A stretch of 64,000 bases of DNA from Brevibacillus humidisoli (GTDB taxonomy: Bacteria; Bacillota; Bacilli; Brevibacillales; Brevibacillaceae): assembly GCF_020923435.1 (NCBI RefSeq), contig NZ_CP087263.1, positions 434,001 to 498,000 on the forward strand. The letters run 5' to 3'. This document shows, piece after piece, positions 8,990 through 17,533 of this stretch. Position 1 is the first letter of the stretch. Every line of letters begins with the position of its first letter. The notes below the pieces were generated by a model. The model did no database searches, was not told the origin of the DNA, and worked only from the letters and a program-made list of their open reading frames with translations. Position numbers and translations under genes: made by a program.

Positions 8990-10459
8990 TTATGGCTTGA
9001 CGAAGACGGTCTTGATGGCGGTAAAAAACTCGATTGCGGCTTGGCCTTGCTCGCGTGAATGGGAACTGGACTGTTTCATCCCACCGAACGGCGCCTGCAG
9101 TTCGACGCCTGCGCTTTCGGCGTTGACCCGGACCAGACCGGCGTCCATCTTCTGGATAAAGGAGAGCATGCTGCCAATATTCTTGGTAAAGATCGAGGCA
9201 GAGAGGCCAAACTGGGAATCGTTGGCGATCTCTAGCGCTTGATCCAGCGTCTCCACTTTGATCAAAGCGAGGACAGGGCCGAAAATCTCTTCTTGCGCGA
9301 TCGTCATCTGCGGAGAGACGTTTTCAAAGATGGTGGGTTGGACGTAAAAACCGTTTTTCCACTCCCCATCTGTCAGCCGCTGTCCGCCGTAGAGCAGAGT
9401 AGCTCCCTCTGAGCGCCCTTTTTCGATGTAGGAGAGGACGGTGTTGAGCTGCTTGTCGCTGGCGCATGGCCCCATCCAGGTTCCCGTTGCCAATCCGTCT
9501 CCAATCTGCAGTTCTTTTACCTTAGCCAGCAGTTTTTCCTTAAACGCCTCGTACACTCCACTTTGCACGATCACCCGGCTGGTGGCGGTACACTTCTGGC
9601 CGGTGGAGCGGAGTCCGCCGCTGATCGTCGCCTCGACTGCCTGATCCAGGTCGGCATCATTGGTCACAATCACCGGGTTTTTGCCGCCCATCTCCAACTG
9701 GTATTTGGCGCCGCGAGCCAGCGCCCCTTGGCCAACTGCCTTGCCCACCTGGTCAGAACCGGTAAATGTGATGGCGGCGATGTCAGGATGCTCAACGATT
9801 CCCTGTCCGATCACCGAACCGGCACCCGTGACCATGTTTACAACCCCGGCGGGCAGACCCGCTTCGGCGAAGCATTCGACGATTTTAGCTGCTGTTACAG
9901 CTGTCTCCTGTGCAGGTTTAAACACGACGGTGTTGCCGTAAATGATCGCCGGTGCGATTTTCCAAATCGGGATGGCAACCGGGAAGTTCCAGGGCGTGAT
10001 CACACCGACGACGCCAAGGGGGACCCGGCTGGTAAACATAAGGGCCTCCGCGTCGGTAGAGGGGATCACGTCACCCGTCTTGCGCATGCCTTCGCCCGCA
10101 TAGTAGCGGAGGATCGCGACGCCGCGGGCGGTTTCTCCTTTTGCTTCAGGCAGCGTTTTACCCATTTCCCTGGTCATCGTTTCAGCGATTTGGGAGAGGT
10201 TGCGCTCCAGTACGTCGGCCATCCGATAGAGGTACTCCCCCCTGGCCGGGGCAGACAGTTTGCGCCACTGTCGCTGTGCCTGGCAGGCTGCTTGCACAGC
10301 TTGGTTCAGGTCTTCGCGTACAGATTTTTGTACGTACCCGACGATCTCCTGCTTGTTGGCGGGATTGATGCTTGCCTCTGCCTCGCGGCTTGCAGACTCC
10401 TTCCATTCGCCATTGATATAGTTGAGATACGTTTTAGCGGTTGTTTCCACACTCATCAT
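8990..10459 (-). CDS. Aldehyde dehydrogenase, probable 2,5-dioxovalerate (alpha-ketoglutarate semialdehyde) dehydrogenase
   Basis: A 489-residue NAD(P)-dependent aldehyde dehydrogenase. Visible motifs are the Rossmann FTGSDQVG, the general base in LEMGGKNP and the catalytic cysteine in GQKCTATSR; the C-terminus ends IKTVFVKP. It is the last gene of an operon with a split UxaA-type dehydratase and a KdaD-like FAH protein. In oxidative pentonate/hexarate routes (Weimberg-type) the third enzyme oxidises 2-oxoglutarate semialdehyde to 2-oxoglutarate, and this assignment fits the neighbours. Family membership is firm; the substrate is inferred from context. Confidence 0.85.
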   Translation of the reverse strand: MMSVETTAKTYLNYINGEWKESASREAEASINPANKQEIVGYVQKSVREDLNQAVQAACQAQRQWRKLSAPARGEYLYRMADVLERNLSQIAETMTREMGKTLPEAKGETARGVAILRYYAGEGMRKTGDVIPSTDAEALMFTSRVPLGVVGVITPWNFPVAIPIWKIAPAIIYGNTVVFKPAQETAVTAAKIVECFAEAGLPAGVVNMVTGAGSVIGQGIVEHPDIAAITFTGSDQVGKAVGQGALARGAKYQLEMGGKNPVIVTNDADLDQAVEATISGGLRSTGQKCTATSRVIVQSGVYEAFKEKLLAKVKELQIGDGLATGTWMGPCASDKQLNTVLSYIEKGRSEGATLLYGGQRLTDGEWKNGFYVQPTIFENVSPQMTIAQEEIFGPVLALIKVETLDQALEIANDSQFGLSASIFTKNIGSMLSFIQKMDAGLVRVNAESAGVELQAPFGGMKQSSSHSREQGQAAIEFFTAIKTVFVKP

Positions 10460-10507
10460 CGATTCACCCCTTTATAGAAATAGGACGTGGCGCTCTGATT
10501 GCGGCTC

Positions 10508-11677
10508 TTAGAAGGTTGGACCAACGCGCCAAATGCCAAAGTCAAACTGTTTTAAAATCTCCGCCTTGGTCAGCTTGCCGGAGCACACCTGCTCGATTTC
10601 GTCAAAGATACGCTGCCCGACGCTTTCGATCGACTCCTTGCCTTCGATAATCGTGCCTGCGTTGACATCGATATTATCGCCCATCTTTTCATAGATCGTC
10701 GTATTGGTGGCGATCTTGATCACGGGTGCAATCGGCGAACCAGTCGGTGTGCCGCGCCCAGTGGTGAAGAGTACGATTTGTGCACCGCCGGCGACCATTC
10801 CGGTCAACTGCTCAATGTCATGTCCAGGCGTATCCATCCAGACTAGCCCCTTTTTGCTTGGCATTTGGGCGTAGTCGATCAATTCCTGCAGCGGTCGGGT
10901 ACCCGCTTTGTTGGCTGCCCCGAGTGATTTTTCCTCAAGCGAACTGATCCCTCCTGCGATATTGCCTGGGCTCGGATTGCCGGTACGGATGTCAACGCCC
11001 ATCATGATCGAACGGTTTTCCATCGCCTGGATCACCTCGTAGACGCGTTTGGCTACCTTTTCGTCGGCAGCCCGGTTGGCCAACAGGTGCTCCGCCCCAA
11101 TCAACTCGGTCGTCTCGGCCAAGATGGAGGTGCCACCGCAATCGACGATCATATCGCTGACCACCCCGACCGCCGGATTGGCGGAGAGACCGGAGCAGGC
11201 GTCGGAACCGCCGCACTCTGTCCCGACGATCAGTTCGCTGAAACCGCACAACTCCCGCTGTTGGGCCGAAGCATCTTGGACCAGCTTGGCGGCCAGTCTG
11301 GCTCCTTGGGCGATGGCCATCAGTGTACCGCCGTGATCTTGAATCGATACGACTTCGACAGGTTTGCCGCTCTTGGCGATCTCGCCGGCAACGCTTCTGG
11401 CCTGGTGTGTCTCGCAGCCCAGCCCGAGGACGACCACTCCGTATACATTGGGATTGGTGCCCATCCCGACGTAGGTGCGAAACGTTTGCTCATAGTCAAC
11501 GCCCACTTGGGCACAGCCATGCTGGTGAATGAACGAAACGGTTCCCTGCACCAGTTCCGTAATCTGCTTAGCCGCTTGTGTGGCGCAGGTGATGGTAGGC
11601 AGAATCAGGACGTGATTACGGATGCCGACGCGGCCGTCTGGACGTCGATAACCCCAAAATGTACGCTCAGTTTTCAT
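10508..11677 (-). CDS. UxaA family sugar-acid dehydratase, large (C-terminal) subunit
   Basis: A 389-residue protein of the altronate/galactarate dehydratase family, here encoded apart from its SAF-domain partner. It begins MKTERTFWGYRRPDGRVGIRNHV and contains the family stretch IVGTECGGSDACSGLSANPAVG and, later, GMVAGGAQIVLFTTGRGTPTGSP. Enzymes of this family dehydrate aldonic/aldaric acids to 2-keto-3-deoxy acids, usually with iron. Its start overlaps the end of the small-subunit gene by 11 bp, so the two are coupled. The true substrate (altronate, galactarate, a pentonate, or a deoxysugar acid) cannot be read from sequence. Confidence 0.88.
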   Translation of the reverse strand: MKTERTFWGYRRPDGRVGIRNHVLILPTITCATQAAKQITELVQGTVSFIHQHGCAQVGVDYEQTFRTYVGMGTNPNVYGVVVLGLGCETHQARSVAGEIAKSGKPVEVVSIQDHGGTLMAIAQGARLAAKLVQDASAQQRELCGFSELIVGTECGGSDACSGLSANPAVGVVSDMIVDCGGTSILAETTELIGAEHLLANRAADEKVAKRVYEVIQAMENRSIMMGVDIRTGNPSPGNIAGGISSLEEKSLGAANKAGTRPLQELIDYAQMPSKKGLVWMDTPGHDIEQLTGMVAGGAQIVLFTTGRGTPTGSPIAPVIKIATNTTIYEKMGDNIDVNAGTIIEGKESIESVGQRIFDEIEQVCSGKLTKAEILKQFDFGIWRVGPTF

Positions 11678-11975
11678 GGACAGCCCTATCTCCTCTCCCG
11701 CGTTTTCCTTCTAGATTGTGGACGTGGACGTGTTCTCCCGGCTGTATGTCCCGCGAGGCTGCGCCGATCACTTCCCCGTACTTGAAAATGTCATCCGCTT
11801 GTCGGATCGGCACGACGGCGAACTTGTGTCCAAACGGAATCGTTTCCTTCAGTTCAACCGTGTAGTGGGTATCCTGACAGGTGATGTGGACGACACTGCC
11901 TGCCGGGATCTCCATCAGCGCCACCGCCACCTGGTCCTGCGGCTTCATCATAATCGAACGGTATTCCGTACTCAT
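11667..11975 (-). CDS. UxaA family dehydratase, small SAF-domain subunit
   Basis: A 102-residue protein matching the N-terminal SAF domain of altronate/galactarate dehydratases: MMKPQDQVAVALMEIPAGSV, then IPFGHKFAVVPIRQADDIFKYGEVIG, ending with HVHVHNLEG. In many proteins this is fused to the larger domain; here it is a separate gene whose end overlaps the start of the large subunit by 11 bp. A GGAGGTGGTTCC ribosome site precedes the ATG. Confidence 0.9.
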   Translation of the reverse strand: MSTEYRSIMMKPQDQVAVALMEIPAGSVVHITCQDTHYTVELKETIPFGHKFAVVPIRQADDIFKYGEVIGAASRDIQPGEHVHVHNLEGKRGRGDRAVHEN

Positions 11976-12047
11976 GGAACCACCTCCTGGGCTAGCAGTT
12001 TCTAATGCGGCAATGACAGCGGCATACGATTGATAGAGAAGAGACGG

Positions 12048-12950
12048 CTACGAAAGCGCTGTCATCGTCTTGCGCAAGGCGCGAACGGGATTGCGCAAAA
12101 TGCCGATCCCTGGAATCTGAATCTCGATCCGGTCGCCGTCTGCCAGGGTAAAGTCGTTAGGAGGAACAATGCTGGTACCGGTCAAGAGAACCGTACCGTC
12201 AAAGATTTGATTGTCCTGTATCAAAAACGAAACCAGCTCATCCAGTCGTCGTTTTAATTGACGGGTACTGGCCGAGCCTTCGACCACTTGTTGCTGGTCG
12301 CGATAGATGCGGCAGATGATCTCCAGGCTGTAGGGATCGGGTACCGTTTCGGCCAAGCGGATGGCGGGGCCGATCGAGCAGGAGTCTTTCCAGATTTTTG
12401 CCTGTGGCAAATAGAGCGGGTTTTCTCCTTCGATATCGCGGCAGCTCATGTCATTGCCGATCGTGTAGCCAACAATCGTCCCGTGCTGATCGAGGACGAG
12501 TCCCAGTTCCGGCTCCGGGATCTGCCAGTTGGAATCACTGCGCAGGGAGAGAGGAGCATCGGGCCCCACTGTCCTGGCCGACGTCGACTTGAAAAAAATC
12601 TCTGGCCGCCAGGCATCGTACACCTTGTCGTAAAATGTGGTCACATCCAGCTTCCCGGCAGTTGCCTCGTAATTCCTCGCTTCCTTGCTCTTCTCGTAGG
12701 TGACGCCGCATGCCCAGATCTCTGGAGCCACGATCGGCACCAACAATCGCAGCTGCTCCAGAGATTGCGCTAACGGCTCCACATCGCTGATCATCCGCTT
12801 TACCAATGTAAGCGGAGTGGTCTTGAGCCGGTCAGCCTCTCGGATCAGCTCCATAAACTCCTGATACGGCAGGGGATATACCTGTCCGTCATCTGTAAGT
12901 GCGGCACATCTCGGTTTCTCATCTGAATCAACAAATCGAATGACGCGCAT
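12048..12950 (-). CDS. FAH-family protein, probable 2-dehydro-3-deoxy-pentonate dehydratase (KdaD-like)
   Basis: A 300-residue fumarylacetoacetate-hydrolase-fold protein. The C-terminal core has the metal-binding acidic residues in IPEPELGLVLDQ and the stretch GNDMSCRDIEGENPLYLPQAK, followed by SCSIGP. This pattern is characteristic of the branch containing 2-keto-3-deoxy-D-arabinonate dehydratase, which makes 2-oxoglutarate semialdehyde. It is the first gene of a leftward operon with UxaA subunits and an aldehyde dehydrogenase, giving a complete acid to 2-oxoglutarate route. It differs clearly from the second FAH gene at 14977. Substrate is inferred. Confidence 0.82.
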   Translation of the reverse strand: MRVIRFVDSDEKPRCAALTDDGQVYPLPYQEFMELIREADRLKTTPLTLVKRMISDVEPLAQSLEQLRLLVPIVAPEIWACGVTYEKSKEARNYEATAGKLDVTTFYDKVYDAWRPEIFFKSTSARTVGPDAPLSLRSDSNWQIPEPELGLVLDQHGTIVGYTIGNDMSCRDIEGENPLYLPQAKIWKDSCSIGPAIRLAETVPDPYSLEIICRIYRDQQQVVEGSASTRQLKRRLDELVSFLIQDNQIFDGTVLLTGTSIVPPNDFTLADGDRIEIQIPGIGILRNPVRALRKTMTALS

Positions 12951-13313
12951 CGCCAGCCTCCTTCATACATGTTTTTGCAGTTTATCCCACAGCGGTGGAG
13001 AAGCGGCAGCTAGTCCCGTGACGATGGCCGCCGATCTGTTTCCGCTATTGGACGACGTTTCTTGCAATTGTTTTACATTATAAAACTTAGTATTACTATT
13101 ACGACATTCGGATGGATAATCTTACTATAGTATACAGATCAAGAAATGATCAACGATTTTTTTAATAAAAACTGTTCAGAAAATTTGCTGTTGTCTAGGT
13201 TTATGCCCGCGTGTTATAGTGGGTTTACCTAATATGTAAAACTTGGTTTATTATACTAAACCACTCCGTATGATCTATTCCATTCAGCAGCAAGAAACCG
13301 GAAAGGCGTTGGT
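12951..13313. promoter_or_regulatory. Divergent control region between FAH/UxaA operon and IclR gene
   Basis: A 363-bp AT-rich intergenic region. Towards the left operon there is TATAAT (minus strand, 13077-13082) with a poor -35. Towards iclR there is TTGTCT (13191-13196), 18 bp, TATAGT (13215-13220). Inverted repeats: GTTTTA-5-TAAAAC (13070-13086), overlapping the left -10; GGTTTA-9-TAAAAC (13222-13242); and GGTTTA-6-TAAACC (13245-13262), just downstream of the iclR promoter. The repeated half-site suggests IclR operators. Confidence 0.6.
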
Positions 13314-14081
13314 GTGTTCATGCAAAAAAAGTATTGGGTGCCGGCGGTTGAGCGGGCAGATGCGATTCTCCACCTTTTGGCCGCAGAACCTTCCCAACTC
13401 CGATTGATGGATTTGTCCAACCGTCTGGGGATACACAAGAGCTCGATGTTTTCGCTTCTTCACACCATGGAAACGCTGGGGTGGATCGTAAAGGAAAAAG
13501 GGGATACCTATTCGCTGGGACCGTCTCTTGGCGCGTTAAGCGCTTCGTATTTCAGACAGTTTAGTATTTTGGAGTCTTTTTATTTGGAAGCGGTCTCTTC
13601 TGTAAAACGCGTCGATGAGACGGTGCAGTTATCAATCCTGGATGGGCGAGACATCATCTATCTGGCCAAACGGGAATGCGCCGGTCCGGTACGAGTGGTG
13701 ACCGATCCCGGTATGCGCTACCCTGCCTATGCGACTGCGATGGGCAAAGTACAGTTGTCGCAGTTCAGCTATGACCAGCTAAAAACGCTTTATCCTGAGC
13801 CGAAGCTGGAGGCGAAAACCCCTTTTACCGTAAAAGATGTGGATCAATTGTGGCAGCAGCTGGAGCAGATTCGGGGACAAGGATACGGGAGCGAACAGCA
13901 GGAAGCGACGCCAGGGTTTTACTGTGTCGCCGCGCCGATTTTTAATCACGAAAACCGCATCATCGCTGCCGTCAGTTTCACGATGCTGGAGAACAGATGG
14001 CTGGAAAAATCGGAACTAGCCACGACGGAGATCATCGATCTGGCCAGACGGCTCTCCACTCATGCGGGACACACAAGATAA
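13314..14081 (+). CDS. IclR family transcriptional regulator
   Basis: About 255 residues: an N-terminal winged helix (AVERADAILHLLAAEP, then SNRLGIHKSSMFSLLHTMETLGWI) and a C-terminal IclR effector domain (PVRVVTDPGMRYPAYATAMGK, ending with IFNHENRIIAAVSFTMLE). IclR proteins bind small acids and repress or activate catabolic operons. Two starts are possible, GTG 13314 (7 bp after GGAAAGG) or ATG 13320; the first has the better spacing. It is divergent from the UxaA/KdaD operon and codirectional with the SDR and FAH genes, so it probably controls both sides. Confidence 0.9.
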   Translation: MFMQKKYWVPAVERADAILHLLAAEPSQLRLMDLSNRLGIHKSSMFSLLHTMETLGWIVKEKGDTYSLGPSLGALSASYFRQFSILESFYLEAVSSVKRVDETVQLSILDGRDIIYLAKRECAGPVRVVTDPGMRYPAYATAMGKVQLSQFSYDQLKTLYPEPKLEAKTPFTVKDVDQLWQQLEQIRGQGYGSEQQEATPGFYCVAAPIFNHENRIIAAVSFTMLENRWLEKSELATTEIIDLARRLSTHAGHTR

Positions 14082-14112
14082 GTGGTGCAGTAAGGAAAAG
14101 AGGGGGAGGCAG

Positions 14113-14886
14113 ATGAGATTAAAGGGGAAAGTTGCCTTGATTACCGGGGCGGGCTCGGGCATCGGCAGAAGCACCGCCCTCCTGTTCGCCAGCCAAGGGG
14201 CGAAAGTGATCGTCAACGATATCTCCGATGCACAAGGTAGCGACACCGTCGCGGAGATTGTACGGCAGGGAGGGGAGGGGCTCTTTCTCAAGGGGGATGT
14301 CACAAAGGCGGAAGAAGTGGAGGCGATTGCGAGACGAGCGATTGAGCGATACCGGCAGATTGACGTCTTGTTCAATAACGCTGGCATCTCCGGAGTAGGC
14401 GCCGTCCATGAAACGGCGGAAGACCTCTGGGATCGGGTAGTCAATGTGAACATCAAGGGGGTCTTTCTGGTCAGCAAAGCCGTCCTGCCCCACATGATGG
14501 CACGCCGAACAGGAAGCATCATCAACATGTCCTCCTGTATCGCTGAGATCGGCTTGCAGCGCAGAGCGGTCTACTCGGCCAGCAAGGGAGCCGTTCTGGC
14601 CCTGACCAAGTCGATGCAGGTGGATTACGCCACCTACAACATCAGAGTCAATGCGCTGTTGCCGGGGACGATTCTCACCCCGTTTGTCGAGGAATATCTG
14701 CGAAAGTCCTACGATAATCCAGAGGAAGCGATGGAGAGCCTGAAGCAGCGCCAACTGAGCGGTGATCTGGGACGCCCGGAAGACGTAGCGCAAGCAGCGC
14801 TTTACCTCGCTTCCGATGAGTCGAGATTTATGATGGGCTCACCGCTGTACATTGATGGCGGCGCGACGTTTGGAAAGATGGCATGA
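14113..14886 (+). CDS. Short-chain dehydrogenase/reductase, possible 2-keto-3-deoxy sugar-acid 4-dehydrogenase
   Basis: A 257-residue classical SDR. Motifs: TGAGSGIG nucleotide binding, NNAGIS, active-site Ser in SIINMSS and YSASKGA (Tyr-x3-Lys). The ending is ESRFMMGSPLYIDGGATF. The start is ATG 14113 after AGGGGGAGGCAG rather than 14062, which would overlap iclR. Together with the downstream FAH-type hydrolase it resembles the deoxysugar-acid route in which a 2-keto-3-deoxy acid is oxidised at C4 and the 2,4-diketo acid is cleaved to pyruvate plus a hydroxy acid. Family is certain; substrate is an inference from the neighbours. Confidence 0.85.
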   Translation: MRLKGKVALITGAGSGIGRSTALLFASQGAKVIVNDISDAQGSDTVAEIVRQGGEGLFLKGDVTKAEEVEAIARRAIERYRQIDVLFNNAGISGVGAVHETAEDLWDRVVNVNIKGVFLVSKAVLPHMMARRTGSIINMSSCIAEIGLQRRAVYSASKGAVLALTKSMQVDYATYNIRVNALLPGTILTPFVEEYLRKSYDNPEEAMESLKQRQLSGDLGRPEDVAQAALYLASDESRFMMGSPLYIDGGATFGKMA

Positions 14887-14888
14887 AG

Positions 14889-14915
14889 GAGCCGGTCACA
14901 TCCAGCGACCGGCTC
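14889..14915 (+). terminator. Hairpin between the SDR and FAH genes
   Basis: GAGCCGGTC (14889-14897) pairs perfectly with GACCGGCTC (14907-14915), right after the SDR stop. There is no T-tract (TGATTCCTTC follows), so it may only attenuate or stabilise the transcript. Confidence 0.5.
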
Positions 14916-14976
14916 TGATTCCTTCATCAGTTTCAGCATAAGCCAGGCTTACATAGCGAATCGGAGGGGTTCTACA

Positions 14977-15879
14977 ATGAAAATCGTAACATTTCACACA
15001 GGATCTGATTGGCAGTTAGGAGTAAAAACAGAGCGAGGGGTCTTATCCACTGCAAACACAACAGTGGGGGACACTGACCATCCCAAGTTGCCGCAGACTG
15101 TCCGCCAGTATCTTGACGGAGGAGAAGCTGCCCACCGCCAGTTGGCCAACTACATCCAGGCCGCCGAGAAGACCGGCGAAGATGAACTGTTTCTGCAGGA
15201 AGCGAGTCTGCATTTTGGACCTTGTGTCCCTGATCCAGGCAAAATCATCTGTGTCGGCTTAAACTACCGAAAGCATGCGGAAGAATCCAACATGCCCGTT
15301 CCCCCATACCCGGTGCTGTTCAACAAATATATCAACACACTGGCGGGACACGGAGAGGAGATTTTCCTGCCGCCTGATGCAAAACAGGTCGATTACGAAG
15401 CGGAGCTGGCGATCGTGATCGGCAGACAGGCAAAGCGGGTGGCGCGAGAAGCTGCCCTGAACTATGTGGCAGGATACTGCAATGCCAATGATTTGTCGGC
15501 CCGCGACTTGCAGTTCCGCACCAACCAGTGGCTGCTTGGCAAGTGCTGTGACGGGTTTAGTCCCATCGGTCCCTACCTGGTGACCGCAGACGAAGTGGGA
15601 GATCCCAACCAGCTTGAAATCAAGACGTTCGTAAATGGCGAGCTGAGACAGCACTCCCATACTTCGGATATGATCTTCCACTGCGATCAGATCGTCAGCT
15701 ATCTCTCTCATTACATGACGCTTGAACCAGGGGATGTCATCCTGACCGGAACACCAGAAGGCGTCATCATGGGATACCCAAAAGAGAAACAGGTCTGGCT
15801 CAAAGACGGAGATGAAGTGACAATTGAGATTGAAAAGCTGGGGAAGCTGACCAATCGGATGAGAGAAGAGCGGCTGTAG
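14977..15879 (+). CDS. FAH-family hydrolase, possible 2,4-diketo-3-deoxy acid hydrolase
   Basis: A 300-residue fumarylacetoacetate-hydrolase family protein. It shows KIICVGLNYRKHAEESN, the metal ligands in DYEAELAIVIG, CNANDLSARDLQF, and the C-terminal GDVILTGTPEGVIMGYP. This is the acylpyruvase / 2,4-diketo-3-deoxy-L-fuconate hydrolase branch (hydrolytic C-C cleavage), unlike the dehydratase-like FAH at 12048. It follows the SDR by 90 bp and starts at ATG 14977 behind GGAGGGGTTCTACA. The pairing with an SDR supports a cleavage route giving pyruvate. Confidence 0.85.
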   Translation: MKIVTFHTGSDWQLGVKTERGVLSTANTTVGDTDHPKLPQTVRQYLDGGEAAHRQLANYIQAAEKTGEDELFLQEASLHFGPCVPDPGKIICVGLNYRKHAEESNMPVPPYPVLFNKYINTLAGHGEEIFLPPDAKQVDYEAELAIVIGRQAKRVAREAALNYVAGYCNANDLSARDLQFRTNQWLLGKCCDGFSPIGPYLVTADEVGDPNQLEIKTFVNGELRQHSHTSDMIFHCDQIVSYLSHYMTLEPGDVILTGTPEGVIMGYPKEKQVWLKDGDEVTIEIEKLGKLTNRMREERL

Positions 15880-16234
15880 ACATAGCCGACCTCCAAGAAA
15901 ACAGACTTGTTCAAAAAGCCAATGCGAAGCGGACGAGAAAGTGTCGCTGCGTCGTTTTTTAAGATGCGGCGGCAAGACCCCCGCTTCGTATTGGCATATG
16001 TATTTCTTCATTAATATAAGAAACAACACGAATAGGTGCAGGAGAAAAGGGAAAGGGCTGTTGGAAGAGATGCACAATGATATTAAAATCTTGGTAAATA
16101 AGGTATGATATAAGAGAAAGAATGAAAACGAAAGAAAATTCTATCAAAAAAGCAATGGAACGATTGACGGGAGAGTAATGTGTATAGTATTGTGTATACA
16201 TAAAGCACATTCAAATCATAAAAGGTGTTAAACA
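15880..16234. other. Intergenic region with a long imperfect inverted repeat
   Basis: No gene seen. GCCAATGCGAAGCGG (15918-15932) is repeated in inverted form as CCGCTTCGTATTGGC (15981-15995), one G-T mismatch, with a 48-bp interior that includes GTCGTTTTTT. It could be a terminator of the upstream unit or a small repeat element. The right part is AT-rich promoter DNA for gntR, with TTGACG at 16164-16169 and an operator-like TTGTGTATACATAA at 16190-16203. Confidence 0.5.
16190..16203. promoter_or_regulatory. Probable GntR operator upstream of gntR
   Basis: TTGTGTATACATAA matches 12 of 14 positions of the perfect palindrome TTGTGTATACACAA in the hpaB promoter (17467-17480). A partial tandem copy, TGTGTATAGTAT, directly precedes it. 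Autoregulation by the GntR protein is the simplest explanation. Confidence 0.55.
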
Positions 16235-16912
16235 ATGCCGAAATATAACTTAAAACCGATTGTAAAAGAAGAGACAACGAAAGAGCGAGCGTACAAGGAA
16301 ATCAAGAGCGCCATTCTCAATGGCTATATTTCCTATGACGAGATTTTTACGGAAGTGCAGCTCGCAGAATCGCTGAATACGTCTCGAACGCCGATTCGGG
16401 AAGCGGTTCAGGATTTGATCAAGGAGGGATTGGTGATCGCCATCCCCCGCAAAGGATTGACGGTCAGAAAGATCACGGAAAATGAGCTGGAGCAGATCTT
16501 TATGCTGCGCATCTCCATTGAAAGTGAAGTGATCAAGAAGCTGACCGGCATGATCAGCCAAAAGCAGTTGGAAGAGCTGAAACAGATCTGCCAAGACCAG
16601 GAAGAGGCGATGAACAACGACGAAGGAGCCGTGTTTATCAACCTCGATCAGAACTTCCATCTAACTTTAACCCGATTTGCCAGCTATGAACTGGTCGAGC
16701 AGGTCTTGCTCAACCTGCATGATCTGAGCACGCTGATTGGGTTGCAGGCGGTAAAGCGGAAAAACCGCATGAATGAAGTCCTGCAGGAACATCTGGCCAT
16801 CATCGAAGCGATGGAGACACAGGATCCTGAACAGGCTGCCCGCCGCATGATTGAGCATCTCAGACTGACGAACAAGTCGATCAAACTACAGGAAAAAGGA
16901 GAGACATCGTAA
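16235..16912 (+). CDS. GntR family (FadR/FCD-type) transcriptional regulator
   Basis: 225 residues. The N-terminal winged helix reads KERAYKEIKSAILNGYI, then LAESLNTSRTPIREAVQDLIKEGLV, the GntR signature. The C-terminal all-helical FCD domain includes LRISIESEVI, then DQNFHLTLTRFAS and EHLAIIEAMETQD, carrying Asp/His residues that normally bind a metal plus a carboxylate ligand. Its TAA overlaps the ATG of the next gene by one base, so it is cotranscribed with the flavoprotein. It is the obvious regulator of the downstream monooxygenase/TRAP cluster. Confidence 0.9.
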   Translation: MPKYNLKPIVKEETTKERAYKEIKSAILNGYISYDEIFTEVQLAESLNTSRTPIREAVQDLIKEGLVIAIPRKGLTVRKITENELEQIFMLRISIESEVIKKLTGMISQKQLEELKQICQDQEEAMNNDEGAVFINLDQNFHLTLTRFASYELVEQVLLNLHDLSTLIGLQAVKRKNRMNEVLQEHLAIIEAMETQDPEQAARRMIEHLRLTNKSIKLQEKGETS

Positions 16913-17364
16913 TGAGCAAACCAACCAACGAGCTTTCGCCGCAACTGATTGAAGCACTGCAGGGACAGACCGTCGTTTTCGTCAATGTCATTGAGCCTGA
17001 GTCGAAAAAGGTGTACACGTCAGCGCTTTCCTGGGTGTTTGCCACTGACGACAAGACGATCCGCTTTGCGATCGACACTAAGTCGGAAATGGTTGCCATC
17101 CTGGAAAAAGACCCGAAAATTACACTCAGCTTTATTGCAGATGAGAGCGCTTACGCTGTCTACGGAAATGCGACGGTCAAAGTACGCAAGACGGAGGACT
17201 TGACGCTAAAAATGGCGCTGCTCGAAGTTGCGGTGGAAGAAGTGCGTAACATCATGTTCTATGGTGGGAAAATCGTACAGGAGCCTAGCTTTATCAAGAC
17301 CTATAATGCCGATTTGGCCAAGAAGCTGGATAACGAAATGAAAGAGGCGCTGTACGCCCTGTAA
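16912..17364 (+). CDS. Pyridoxamine 5'-phosphate oxidase-like (split-barrel) flavoprotein
   Basis: A 150-residue protein of the PNPOx-like split beta-barrel superfamily, with VYTSALSWVFATDDKTIRFAID, then MVAILEKDPKITLSFIADESAYAVYGNATV as the barrel strands that normally bind FMN or a related cofactor. Coupled to gntR by a TAATG overlap and followed 170 bp later by the HpaB-type monooxygenase. HpaB enzymes need reduced flavin, and no separate flavin reductase gene of the usual HpaC type was seen; this protein may serve flavin handling here, but that is speculation. Confidence 0.78.
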   Translation: MSKPTNELSPQLIEALQGQTVVFVNVIEPESKKVYTSALSWVFATDDKTIRFAIDTKSEMVAILEKDPKITLSFIADESAYAVYGNATVKVRKTEDLTLKMALLEVAVEEVRNIMFYGGKIVQEPSFIKTYNADLAKKLDNEMKEALYAL

Positions 17365-17457
17365 CCGATCAGGGAACAGCAGCGGCCGGCCATCAGCGCC
17401 GGTCGCCCGCAAGTGCACGAGGCAGAAAACTGGCATTACTGTGAATTGTCGTTTTTT

Positions 17458-17486
17458 TTGGCCAGTTTGTGTATACACAATACAAT
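17458..17486 (+). promoter_or_regulatory. Promoter with embedded palindromic operator before the hpaB-like gene
   Basis: TTGGCC (17458-17463), 17 bp, TACAAT (17481-17486). The perfect 14-bp palindrome TTGTGTATACACAA occupies 17467-17480, almost exactly the spacer, the classical position for a repressor site. A related copy lies upstream of gntR at 16190-16203. Confidence 0.7.
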
Positions 17487-17533
17487 ATTCAATATTCCCG
17501 GTATCCGGGAAACACCGAGGAAGGGGATTGGCT

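Noticed and set aside
9563-10477. 304-codon open frame opposite the aldehyde dehydrogenase
   Set aside because: Antisense shadow caused by codon bias; no protein-like motifs.
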